From positions 1-64,000 of the forward strand of contig JAFSPS010000046.1 of assembly GCA_017451385.1 (NCBI GenBank): a DNA stretch of 64,000 nt, read 5' to 3'. The stretch's first letter is position 1, and every line of letters begins with the position of its first letter. Below, piece by piece: positions 1-8,218 of this stretch. The notes beneath the pieces were generated by a model, which worked only from the letters and a program-made list of their open reading frames with translations, was not told the DNA's origin and ran no database searches. This stretch comes from Bacteroidales bacterium. GTDB lineage: Bacteria; Bacteroidota; Bacteroidia; Bacteroidales; P3. The translations under genes and the position numbers were made by a program.

Positions 1-4
1 AATA

Positions 5-81
5 GTGAGTTGTGAATAGTGAATGGTGAATAGTGAAAGGTGAATGGTGAATGGTGAATGGTGAATGGTGAGTGGTGATTT
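5..81. repeat. Heptanucleotide tandem repeat (GTGAATG)n
   Basis: Eleven consecutive 7-bp units can be laid out from position 5: GTGAGTT, GTGAATA, GTGAATG, GTGAATA, GTGAAAG, four copies of GTGAATG, GTGAGTG and GTGATTT. The array ends three bases short of the porV stop codon, so it lies in the porV 3' flank. The central copies are identical and the outer ones degenerate, as in slippage-prone arrays. It may begin before the window. No function can be read from it. Confidence 0.9.
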
Positions 82-83
82 AC

Positions 84-1271
84 CTATTTTTTGTCGCTTG
101 TGAAATCGACAGAGAGTGAGATGCGGATGGTGTTGGTCAGTGGGTTGGTACTGAACTTGGTAGTAGGAACAAGGTAGGAGAGGTCGAAAGCGAAAACATT
201 GTATTTGATGCCAGCACCAATGGTGAGGTACTGACGTCCGCCTTTGTTTTTATGCTCAAAGAAGTAGCCTGCGCGGAGAGCAAAAGTTTGATTGTACCAA
301 TATTCGGCACCGAGGGAGAATTGAAGTTCCTGTAGTTTTTCGGAGAATCCGCCCGGTGCGCTGTAGAGAGCTTGTATGGCACTCTGCACGGAACCGAGGT
401 TGTAGTAGTCGTTGTAGCGTGCTCTGTATTCGGCTTCGCTCTCGCCTTCTTCGCGTACGGGAGGTGTGGCGACGAGGAGTTTGTTGATGTCGAGCATGGC
501 GCTGATAGTGTTGTAGCTGTCCAGATTGTAAGTATATCGTCCGCCCAGTCGCAGGTTGGCGGGGAGGAATTCGTTGCGGGTGTTGTCGTCGGAGTATGAC
601 AGTTTGGCTCCGAGGTTACTGATGAGGAGGCCGAGAGCGTATTCGCCATCCTGACCTGCGGCGTTCTGATAGTAGAGACCTACGTCGGCAGCGAGGCTGT
701 TGGCGGCTTTTGTGGTCTCTGTGCCTACATCTTGACCGTTGGTAAGGTCAGAATGGTTAAGACGTCCTGTGGCGGCAATGGAGAGGTTGTCGCCGAGGCG
801 CATGGCGTAGGTGGCATCAACGGAGAACTCATTTGGGTGCATTTGCCCCAGTACCTCGCCTTCTTCGCCGGTGTGCTCTATGTCGCCCAACGAGAAATAG
901 CGTAGAGAAAGGGCCACGGTGCTACGATTGTTGATGCGGGCATAGCCGCCGAGGTAGAGTAGATTCATGTCGCTCACGCCGAGGTTACGCAGCCAAGGGG
1001 TATAGGTAGTACTCAGACCGAATGAGTTTTTGATGAAGGCATATTTTGCTCCGTTCCAGTGTGAGGAGTATGCGTCGGGAGATGAAGCGGCACCCACGTC
1101 GCCTAATGCGCCAGCGCGAGCATCGGGAGCAATAAGCAGGATGGGCATGCCTGTGGAAATGTAGTTTTTTCCTGTCTGTCCGGTCTCGCTGACTTGAGCT
1201 TTAGCAGCATGAGAGAGTCCAAAGGCAAAGATAAGTGTTAAGGTGAAGATTTTTATTGTATCCGTCTTCAT
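84..1271 (-). CDS. porV: PorV, T9SS outer-membrane barrel protein
   Basis: Outer-membrane beta-barrel of the PorV/LptO family. Known PorV proteins shuttle T9SS cargo from the translocon to the attachment complex and act with the sortase PorU. The protein has a signal peptide of about 25 residues (hydrophobic core then AKA-Q), followed by the family-typical start of the barrel (TGMPILLIAPDARAGALGDVG) and a C-terminal strand ending in SLSVDFTSDKK. Length, about 395 residues, is normal. I prefer the ATG at 1271 (MKTDTIKIF) because it gives a normal signal peptide; an in-frame ATG at 1286 would add MPTIC. It lies 163 bp downstream of porU on the same strand, the usual pairing. Confidence 0.93.
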   Translation of the reverse strand: MKTDTIKIFTLTLIFAFGLSHAAKAQVSETGQTGKNYISTGMPILLIAPDARAGALGDVGAASSPDAYSSHWNGAKYAFIKNSFGLSTTYTPWLRNLGVSDMNLLYLGGYARINNRSTVALSLRYFSLGDIEHTGEEGEVLGQMHPNEFSVDATYAMRLGDNLSIAATGRLNHSDLTNGQDVGTETTKAANSLAADVGLYYQNAAGQDGEYALGLLISNLGAKLSYSDDNTRNEFLPANLRLGGRYTYNLDSYNTISAMLDINKLLVATPPVREEGESEAEYRARYNDYYNLGSVQSAIQALYSAPGGFSEKLQELQFSLGAEYWYNQTFALRAGYFFEHKNKGGRQYLTIGAGIKYNVFAFDLSYLVPTTKFSTNPLTNTIRISLSVDFTSDKK

Positions 1272-1434
1272 ACAGATTGTAGGCATTTAGGTTGTAAGTT
1301 TTAGGTTTGGTTAAAAAGGTGGGTAATGATTTTTATTAAAACGTGTTCAAATGATTTTTATTGCATTAGAGGTGTCTCAGCAGTATTGATGTAATGCTAA
1401 ATATGTGGATTGGATGAAATCAATTTTTTTTCTG

Positions 1435-4400
1435 TTAGAGCTTGACCAGTTTTGTTGTTAGTGAGGTGGACTTGCCATCAGTAGTTGAGATGGTCATACG
1501 GGCGATGTATATGCCTGTTGGCAGAGGGGTTCCATTGTCGTTTGTGAAGTCCCATTGTATAGGTCCAATGACATAAGAGTTGTTGTTTATGGCAGGCTGG
1601 TAATGATACACCTGTTTTCCTCGTTGGTCGAAAATGACGAGGTCGGATGACGCAATGATTCCAATGGCATTGTGGTCGGCACGGAGGGTGACCCTGTCGT
1701 TGGATGGGTTTGGGAATGCCGAGAGGCTGCTGGTTACGAGTTCGTCATCGGCTCCCACTGTGAAGGATATAGTGGCTACGTCGGAGTAACCGTAGATGTT
1801 CCAAGCTTTGAGAGTGATGGTATGGTGGCCAACTGAAAGTTGTGACAAGTTGTAGTGCAGGCTTCCGCGTCTGCTGTCGGAAACATCCTGTTCGTAGAAG
1901 TCGTTGACGACAATTGTGTGGATATCATCTAATGTGAGGGTGATGTCATGCCCCAGTCCGCTGCCAACAGCGTTGATGCCCACGCTATCGGAAAGCAAGG
2001 CATAGACTGTGGGGTTGGCATCGGTGATGCCGCCATTGCGAAATGATGTGTCGCCGATGAAGAGTCGTATCGTTGGGCGGAAGATGTCGTAGGATGCTGT
2101 AGTGTCGAAGCCGCCGAAGTAGAGTCTCTCATAGTAGCCTGCAGCATCGTCGTAGTCTGACCGGGCATAGTGGCTAATGCGTCCTGGTGCGTAGGAGAAA
2201 TTTATGTCTCGCGGGACGATGAAAGAGTATTCGAAGTGGCCATCGGAGATGGGTGTAGCACCTTTATATAATATGTTTTTCTGTTGGTAGAAATAGACTT
2301 CTGTGCCGGGGTTGTCGTTGGCGAGAGTATGGGTGCGTGTCTCCCTGTCGAATATGGTGGCGAAGAGTGTCCCGTTGAAGTCGTTGATGGTTGTACCCGT
2401 AGCGTCCTCGATGACACCTTTTATGGTTACCATAGAGAGTGCCGATGCGCTGTCGCATGAAGAACTGTCGTTAATGGGGTGGTTGTTGATTTCGGTTATA
2501 GTAACATCGTTGGTAGGCAGTGCAAGATGCAACGCTGGGTCGCCGAGTAGGGAAATGCTTGGGGAGACCATAGTGTGTTTTTTTGCCATCCGAAGGGCGT
2601 CGCCCACGCTGTAAGAAGGGTCGAGAATCAGTGTGCACAACTCGCTGTTGAATTGTTCTATGTGGTATATGGGGCGAGAGGCAGAGATGCATCCCACAGC
2701 ACCGCCATCGGCATGAAGGAACGATTCTGCGCCGGAGATACCGCCTGGGGTATCATATTTGCCGTAAGTGCAGGTGCTGGTGACGAAGAACGTTAGCTGG
2801 TCGTGGTTGGCATAGCCGGCGATGTCGGCAAGAGTGATGTAGCGTTCTGTTCCGATGTATTGCATCGAGCCATGTCCTATATAATTGAGTAGTAGGCATC
2901 CGTAGTCGAGCCGTTTTTTTATGGCGTTGTTCACGTCGGGATAGTATGAGCCGATAGCTCCCGATTGTTGGGTGTAGGCATCGGCATATATACGGTCTAT
3001 GTTGATTTTGGGATGGTTATTTCTGATGCGGATGGCGAGGTCCTCGGCTGAGTGAGTGAACAGGCTGTCGCCGGGGCTGGAGGGGTCGGCATCGTCGGCA
3101 ATCAGCGTTACGAAGGTGCGCCAGTCGCCACGAACGGATGGCTTTTGGCGGTCGCTGGCCTCAATGTAGCGTTGTATTTTATCTACGAGGTGGTCTGCCT
3201 CATCTGTTGTTCGTGCTGGAAGACGTCCTATGCCTATGTCAATGTCATCGGCGGCACTGATACCGCTCTCTCCCAGTTCGAGATAGCCGAAAAGGTCGTC
3301 GCTGCCATAAGAGCCTGTTTCGGAAAAAGAATTTTCGCTCTCGTAGGTTACAACGGTGGTCTCGTCATGTTGCTCAATGTTGCGATTGTCGTAGGTTCCT
3401 TTGCCAAAGAGCAGTAAGTAGCGTGGTTGTCGGCTGTTGCCCGTCGTGCCGCGTTGCCAGAGCATGCGCATAAGGGAGCGTATAGCCATAGGGTCTTGCT
3501 TTCCGGAAGAGAACTCGTTGAATACCTGTTCGTCGGTGACAACCGCCACATTCATCATGTCGTTTATTCTGTGTATCTGAGCCAATTTTTCGGCCTGAAT
3601 AGTATAGTCGCGATGAGTTACTATTATATAGTCTATGTCGGTAAGAGCATGCAGGTTTTGGTTTTCTATGCGTTCAACGGTTGTCGGCGTAATGGCGTCA
3701 TTGGTCGAGAAGGCTATGAATTGTTTTGCCTTGCCGCTATCAATGAATAACGTTTTGTCGCTTAGGTCGATAGGTGTAGTGGCGTCGGAAATGTCCCAAA
3801 TAAGCGTGCTGCCATTAGTATTAGCGATGTTTGCGCTATGCGATGTCGTATCAGGATAAAAGTAGAATGGCTGTTGGCCGCCTTTATAGCGGAGAGGCAA
3901 GGGCGCGTTAATTTCGATATAATCAATATATCCGGACGCTTGACTGCTTTGGGATTGGAAGTTAAGAGTAAATGAAAGATGGTTGGATGTTGGTGCGGTG
4001 AAGATGTGGTGGAAAACAAAGTAGTTGTCGCCGTATGATATGTTGTTTCGGTCGCTTTCGCCAGCCAAACTAAGCGTGAGAGGAGAAGATACAGCATCGA
4101 TTGTTGCAAACGCATAACGGCAATCGATGTTGCCTGCAGGGCTATCCGGCAGTTCGATGTCAAAAGTGCGTGAGGTGATGGTGGAAGAGAACTTCTCGCC
4201 CACATAGATTCGGCCACTACCGTATGCGTTGATGATGTCCTTGTCGTGGACGGCAACGGCGGTATAGGTGTCAATAGGTGAGGCTTGAGAAGTGATAGGC
4301 GAAGATTTAATACGGAGTCCGGTGCTATCCTGCGCAGTGATGTAGTAGTAGTTTTGTGTCGCGTAACAATGCCGCTGATAGGTGTATCGTTTTAGCGTGG

Positions 4401-4761
4401 CGTTGTATCGCCAAACGCTTGGTCCTTCGGCATAAAAAACTATTTTGTCGTTGTTGTCGAAAAGACCGTTGCTGTTGTTGTCTTGTATGGAAATGGCGAT
4501 GGGCTGTAGGTCATTGGGGGTGTCAAGTCCATTATATTCGCTCATCATTCCGCCTGTTAAACCGAATAAAGCTATGCTATTAACTGCCTTTCCAGAAAAA
4601 GCCGGCACGTCTGATGGGGAGATAGAATGGATGCCGCAATCGGTTACCCCTACCTTGTACCAAATGCCCGATGCCAGTCGCGAGGCAGAAGGGTAATATT
4701 GTGCGACAGATGACACTATATCGGCCAGTAGAAAAACTATTATGACAAAAAATCTCTTCAT
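1435..4761 (-). CDS. porU: PorU, T9SS C-terminal signal peptidase/sortase
   Basis: Gingipain-family (C25) cysteine protease that cleaves the C-terminal signal of T9SS cargo and helps attach cargo to the cell surface. Signal peptide is residues 1 to about 20. The C25 catalytic domain occupies roughly residues 380-760, with LLLFGKGTYDNRN near 450, the presumed catalytic His in LNYIGHGSMQ near 630 and the presumed catalytic Cys in VTSTCTYGKYDTPGG near 662. The protein ends in a FlgD-like/type A beta domain (FPNPSNDRVTLRA ... GIYIARM), also known from other PorU proteins. At 1108 residues it is normal size. It is followed by porV and diverges from porP across a 589-bp AT-rich gap. Confidence 0.93.
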   Translation of the reverse strand: MKRFFVIIVFLLADIVSSVAQYYPSASRLASGIWYKVGVTDCGIHSISPSDVPAFSGKAVNSIALFGLTGGMMSEYNGLDTPNDLQPIAISIQDNNSNGLFDNNDKIVFYAEGPSVWRYNATLKRYTYQRHCYATQNYYYITAQDSTGLRIKSSPITSQASPIDTYTAVAVHDKDIINAYGSGRIYVGEKFSSTITSRTFDIELPDSPAGNIDCRYAFATIDAVSSPLTLSLAGESDRNNISYGDNYFVFHHIFTAPTSNHLSFTLNFQSQSSQASGYIDYIEINAPLPLRYKGGQQPFYFYPDTTSHSANIANTNGSTLIWDISDATTPIDLSDKTLFIDSGKAKQFIAFSTNDAITPTTVERIENQNLHALTDIDYIIVTHRDYTIQAEKLAQIHRINDMMNVAVVTDEQVFNEFSSGKQDPMAIRSLMRMLWQRGTTGNSRQPRYLLLFGKGTYDNRNIEQHDETTVVTYESENSFSETGSYGSDDLFGYLELGESGISAADDIDIGIGRLPARTTDEADHLVDKIQRYIEASDRQKPSVRGDWRTFVTLIADDADPSSPGDSLFTHSAEDLAIRIRNNHPKINIDRIYADAYTQQSGAIGSYYPDVNNAIKKRLDYGCLLLNYIGHGSMQYIGTERYITLADIAGYANHDQLTFFVTSTCTYGKYDTPGGISGAESFLHADGGAVGCISASRPIYHIEQFNSELCTLILDPSYSVGDALRMAKKHTMVSPSISLLGDPALHLALPTNDVTITEINNHPINDSSSCDSASALSMVTIKGVIEDATGTTINDFNGTLFATIFDRETRTHTLANDNPGTEVYFYQQKNILYKGATPISDGHFEYSFIVPRDINFSYAPGRISHYARSDYDDAAGYYERLYFGGFDTTASYDIFRPTIRLFIGDTSFRNGGITDANPTVYALLSDSVGINAVGSGLGHDITLTLDDIHTIVVNDFYEQDVSDSRRGSLHYNLSQLSVGHHTITLKAWNIYGYSDVATISFTVGADDELVTSSLSAFPNPSNDRVTLRADHNAIGIIASSDLVIFDQRGKQVYHYQPAINNNSYVIGPIQWDFTNDNGTPLPTGIYIARMTISTTDGKSTSLTTKLVKL

Positions 4762-4899
4762 TCTGTTCTGTAGTAAGAAAGCAGTGGAATAGCGTTAACC
4801 ATAATGAAATAATAAGTGATGAATGCTTTATGTCTCAAATAATTATATAGCGTTTTAATAATTAAATTCTTTTAGTGTTTCTTGTGTGTGTAATATCTA

Positions 4900-4907
4900 C
4901 AAAGGTA
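4900..4907 (-). promoter_or_regulatory. Candidate -7 box for porU-porV
   Basis: Read on the minus strand the octamer is TACCTTTG, a full match to the Bacteroidota -7 consensus TAnnTTTG, about 140 bp upstream of the porU start. No clear TTTG -33 box was found at the right distance, so the call rests on the -7 box alone. Confidence 0.5.
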
Positions 4908-5279
4908 TGATTTTTTTTTGTTTTAGTAATAAAAATATGAAAAAGGTGAAGACGAGGGCGTTTTTTTGTGTGACATGTGTTTACCATGATAAGTAAGTAT
5001 ATGAAACGAATTGTTCCTCCCTTTTATATATTGACAAACCGATGAGATACATTGAAATGAAAAAACGATACTGCAACAAAAAAGTGTCTTTTCCGTATAA
5101 TAGAATAAATGTTTGGACTCTCTTTTTTGTTAAGAAAAACATCGAGAGATTATATGCTGGAAATATGAAAAAAACAAAAAAATAAAACTAAAACTATGAT
5201 GTTTTTTTGAAAAAGAAGATATGATGATTTTTTAAATATGTGTTGATTTATAATGTTTTATTTCTATTTTGATTAAAAG

Positions 5280-5312
5280 TTTGCTTGATTTGAAAAAAAA
5301 ATCGTAATATTG
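5280..5312 (+). promoter_or_regulatory. Candidate promoter of porP-gldJ
   Basis: TTTG at 5280-5283, a 21-bp spacer, then TAATATTG at 5305-5312, one mismatch from TAnnTTTG. The porP start codon lies about 40 bp downstream, which gives a normal leader length. Confidence 0.6.
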
Positions 5313-5350
5313 CGTTTCAAATAATAGTATGCCCATACACTCTGTAAACT

Positions 5351-6355
5351 ATGAATAGAGTACTTAAAATTTTCATGTTGTTATGCCTCATGGCGATTGC
5401 TGTGCAAGGAGTAAAAGCGCAGGATATAGGGTTCTCGCAGTTTTACTCGAACCAGTTGTATCTTAACCCTGCTTTTGCGGGTTCAAAGATTGCACCGCGT
5501 TTCTCAATCAACTTTCGTCATCAATGGCCAAAATTGGTTAGTGCCTATAGTACAGTTTCGGTCTCCTACGACCAGTATATAGACCCGTTGCACGGAGGTA
5601 TTGGAGTAATTGTGATGGGCGACCGGCAGGGAGATCATGGAGCATTGGGTATGTATAGTGCCGGTTTGGCCTATTCGTTCCGTTTTCAGGTCTCACGTAA
5701 TATATATGTAAATGCTGCTCTTCAAGCGTCAGTATCCAATGTTAGTCTTAAATGGGATGAGACGAGTATGCGTTTTCCCGACCAGATAGACCCTGTATAT
5801 GGATATATCTGGACCACGCAGGCCACGCCGCCAGAAAAGACCAGTAGCTGGTTTATGGATTTTCACGCTGGTGTGCTTGCATACGGTGAGAGTTGGTATG
5901 CTGGTGTTGCAGCAGCACATTTGAATCGTCCTGACCAAGGTTTTTATAGCGAGGACCGTATCCCGATGAAGATAACGGTTCATGGAGGTGGAATGATTAA
6001 CCTCGCCGAGGAGCGTCGTCGTACCTCTTCATTAGGATTGGGCACGCCTATTATCTCTCCGAACATTATATATCAATATCAGGGTTCCTTCCATTATTTC
6101 AACTATGGTTTGTATCTTGACTGGGAACCTTTCATGGTTGGAGCCTGGTATCGTAACGGCATAGAGAACTCTGACGCCTTCATCTTTATGATAGGCATAC
6201 AGCAGGATTATTTTAAGGTGGGATACAGCTATGATGTAACTGTATCCAAGCTTGCTAACAATACTGCTGGAGCTCACGAAATCTCACTGGGATTCCTCCT
6301 GCCTACACCAGACCCGAAAAAGAAAGTCAAGGCAGTTCGCTGCCCGTCGTTCTAA
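5351..6355 (+). CDS. porP: PorP/SprF family T9SS membrane protein
   Basis: Outer-membrane barrel of the PorP/SprF family, components of the T9SS that are often paired with particular cargo or with PorK/GldK-type lipoproteins. It has a signal peptide (cleavage after VKA, residue 23) and the hallmark segment after it: DIGFSQFYSNQLYLNPAFAG. The 334-residue length and multi-strand pattern fit the family. The next gene, a GldJ-like lipoprotein, starts 60 bp downstream in the same orientation, so the two are probably co-transcribed. Most Bacteroidota have several PorP/SprF paralogues, so whether this is the core copy cannot be told from the sequence alone. Confidence 0.9.
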   Translation: MNRVLKIFMLLCLMAIAVQGVKAQDIGFSQFYSNQLYLNPAFAGSKIAPRFSINFRHQWPKLVSAYSTVSVSYDQYIDPLHGGIGVIVMGDRQGDHGALGMYSAGLAYSFRFQVSRNIYVNAALQASVSNVSLKWDETSMRFPDQIDPVYGYIWTTQATPPEKTSSWFMDFHAGVLAYGESWYAGVAAAHLNRPDQGFYSEDRIPMKITVHGGGMINLAEERRRTSSLGLGTPIISPNIIYQYQGSFHYFNYGLYLDWEPFMVGAWYRNGIENSDAFIFMIGIQQDYFKVGYSYDVTVSKLANNTAGAHEISLGFLLPTPDPKKKVKAVRCPSF

Positions 6356-6415
6356 TGATGTGAGAGGCGTCAATGTTTGTTAGTTATATTGAAAAAAATC
6401 AAAAAATACAATACT

Positions 6416-7972
6416 ATGAAAATCTTGAAATTCTCGTGCTTTTTGATTGCCGCTGTCCTTATGATGACGGGATGCAGCAAGAGCAATCAGAGTACTACCA
6501 CGGGTTGGAATGTCAATGACCCAGAGTGGGGCGGATTCGAGGTGTCCGAGGTTGTTGAGCAGACGACTGCTCCAGGTCTCGTATTCATCGAAGGCGGCTC
6601 ATTTGTTATGGGGCAGGTTTTGGACGACCCTCGTTATCAGTGGAACAATGCAGCGCATACCGTTACTGTTTCGTCTTTCTATATGGATGAGACAGAGGTT
6701 ACCAATGTGGCATATCGTGAGTTTGTTTATTGGATGGAACGCGCCTATGGCGAAGAGTTCCCTGAGAAGGTCGATGCCATTCGCCCTGATGTCAATGCTT
6801 GGCGTGATAAGTTGGCATGGCGAGAGAATGCTGTTGACTATTATTTCGAAAGTCCCATCTATGGCGAATATCCCGTTGTCGGTGTCAGCTGGGAGCAGGC
6901 TACAAAGTTCTGCAAATGGCGCACGGACCGCGTCAATGAGAAGATACTCGTTGACCGAGGCATTATAAGCCTTGACGTGGCCGAACTGGAAGGTTCCAGT
7001 GCTTTCCAGACAGATGTCTATCTTGCTGGTCTCTATGAGAGCGAAGGCGGCGAGATGTTGCCAGACCTTGACCCTGCTGCTGGCGGAGAAGGTCGTAATG
7101 TACGCAAGAGCGACGGAATCTTAACTCCTGATTATCGTCTGCCGACAGAGGCTGAGTGGGAGTTTGCTGCACTCGGTCTTGTAGGCAACACTGTTGACGA
7201 GCGCATCGTGGAGCACAAGGTCTATCCTTGGGCTGGACATAGCTTGCGTAGTGCAAATAAGAAATACTATGGTCAGTTCCTTGCTAACTTCAAGCGTTCG
7301 CGTGGCGATGCTATGGGTGTTGCTGGCAATCTGAATGATGGCTGGGACTATACCGCACCGGTAAAGTGGTATTTCCCCAACGACTATGGCTTGTATCAGA
7401 TGGCTGGCAATGTCAGCGAGTGGTGCATGGATGTTTATCGTAAGGATGTTAATCCTGTTGGCGGCGAAGACCTTGACCCATTCCGTGGCAATGTCTATCA
7501 GGAAGTAGTCATGGAAGACGGCGAGGTGGCTCGCGACGAGGAAACTGGCGATATAAAGTACAAGAATATAGAGGAACAGCATAATCGTCGCAACTATCGT
7601 CAAGCCGACAATGTGAACTACCTTGATGGTGACTATGCCTCCAATATTTACGACTATGATAATAACAAGGCTATAGACCAATGGATTTCTGATGAAGAGG
7701 AAGATGAGGAAAGTACGGAGGATGAAGAGAGTGTAGATATGAACGACCAAGATGCAATCTCCAACCTTATGTATCGTCGTAACACAGAGAGCAAGGCTGA
7801 CGTCACTTCTCTTATTAGCAATAAGGTGCGCGTTGTGAAGGGTGGTTCATGGACCGACCGTCCTTACTGGATGCAGGCAGGAACACGTCGTTTCTATGAC
7901 CAAGACAAGTCAACGGCATGGATTGGTTTCCGCTGTGCGATGAATCGTATTGGTGCCAGCACTGAAGAGTAA
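6416..7972 (+). CDS. gldJ: GldJ-like T9SS/gliding lipoprotein (FGE-sulfatase fold)
   Basis: Lipoprotein with the formylglycine-generating-enzyme (SUMF1) fold that the GldJ/GldK/PorK group uses structurally in the T9SS. The start at 6416 gives a lipoprotein signal peptide with lipobox LMMTGC (Cys20); a start 39 bp upstream would spoil it. The segment after the Cys contains TTTGWNVNDPEWGGF, resembling GldJ more than PorK. The FGE-like domain runs from FIEGGSFVMGQV (about residue 57) to AWIGFRCAMN (about 505). A highly acidic run, SDEEEDEESTEDEESVD, interrupts it near residues 424-440. PorL, PorM and PorN are not adjacent, which argues against a porKLMN operon. PorK/GldK is the alternative name. 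Confidence 0.85.
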   Translation: MKILKFSCFLIAAVLMMTGCSKSNQSTTTGWNVNDPEWGGFEVSEVVEQTTAPGLVFIEGGSFVMGQVLDDPRYQWNNAAHTVTVSSFYMDETEVTNVAYREFVYWMERAYGEEFPEKVDAIRPDVNAWRDKLAWRENAVDYYFESPIYGEYPVVGVSWEQATKFCKWRTDRVNEKILVDRGIISLDVAELEGSSAFQTDVYLAGLYESEGGEMLPDLDPAAGGEGRNVRKSDGILTPDYRLPTEAEWEFAALGLVGNTVDERIVEHKVYPWAGHSLRSANKKYYGQFLANFKRSRGDAMGVAGNLNDGWDYTAPVKWYFPNDYGLYQMAGNVSEWCMDVYRKDVNPVGGEDLDPFRGNVYQEVVMEDGEVARDEETGDIKYKNIEEQHNRRNYRQADNVNYLDGDYASNIYDYDNNKAIDQWISDEEEDEESTEDEESVDMNDQDAISNLMYRRNTESKADVTSLISNKVRVVKGGSWTDRPYWMQAGTRRFYDQDKSTAWIGFRCAMNRIGASTEE

Positions 7973-7996
7973 GATTACTATAAAAAAGTTAATCTA

Positions 7997-8034
7997 AAGA
8001 GGGGCGAGGTTGTAAAAGACCTTGCCCCTCTTTG
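7997..8034 (+). terminator. Hairpin terminator after gldJ-like gene
   Basis: A 14-bp stem with one G-T wobble: AAGAGGGGCGAGGT at 7997-8010 pairs with ACCTTGCCCCTCTT at 8019-8032 across an 8-nt loop. It starts 25 bp after the stop codon. Only a short T tract follows on the plus strand. Confidence 0.8.
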
Positions 8035-8110
8035 GTTGTGGGGTTGTTGAGAGTCGCTTGATGTGGCTTTGTCGGAGTAATGTTACAAAGATAGAGAATG
8101 AGAAAGTTGG

Positions 8111-8143
8111 TTTCGGCTGTTTCATGAAAAAAAAGTATCTTTG
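8111..8143 (+). promoter_or_regulatory. Promoter of the OstA-like gene
   Basis: Perfect -7 box TATCTTTG at 8136-8143, with a TTTC near-match to TTTG at 8111-8114 and a 21-bp spacer. It lies 76 bp upstream of the start codon and just after the preceding terminator, so it starts a new transcription unit. Confidence 0.7.
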
Positions 8144-8218
8144 CATTGGATAATAATTGCATAGAAAGATAAATCACAATAAAAGGTGAGATGTCTTTTT
8201 GTTGATTAAGATGGAGTT

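Larger units (their letters stand above)
4762..5350. other. AT-rich divergent intergenic region between porU and porP
   Basis: 589 bp with no credible ORF on either strand and long A and T runs. It must hold the promoters of the two divergent T9SS transcription units; candidates are listed separately. The middle, about 4930-5270, is close to pure A/T with no symmetric element that I can see. Confidence 0.7.

Noticed and set aside
5-81. CRISPR array
   Set aside because: Units are 7 bp and contiguous with no spacers; no cas genes are in the window.
6416-7972. Sulfatase-modifying (formylglycine-generating) enzyme
   Set aside because: The fold is shared, but the lipoprotein signal, the GldJ-like N-terminus and the T9SS neighbours point to a structural role.
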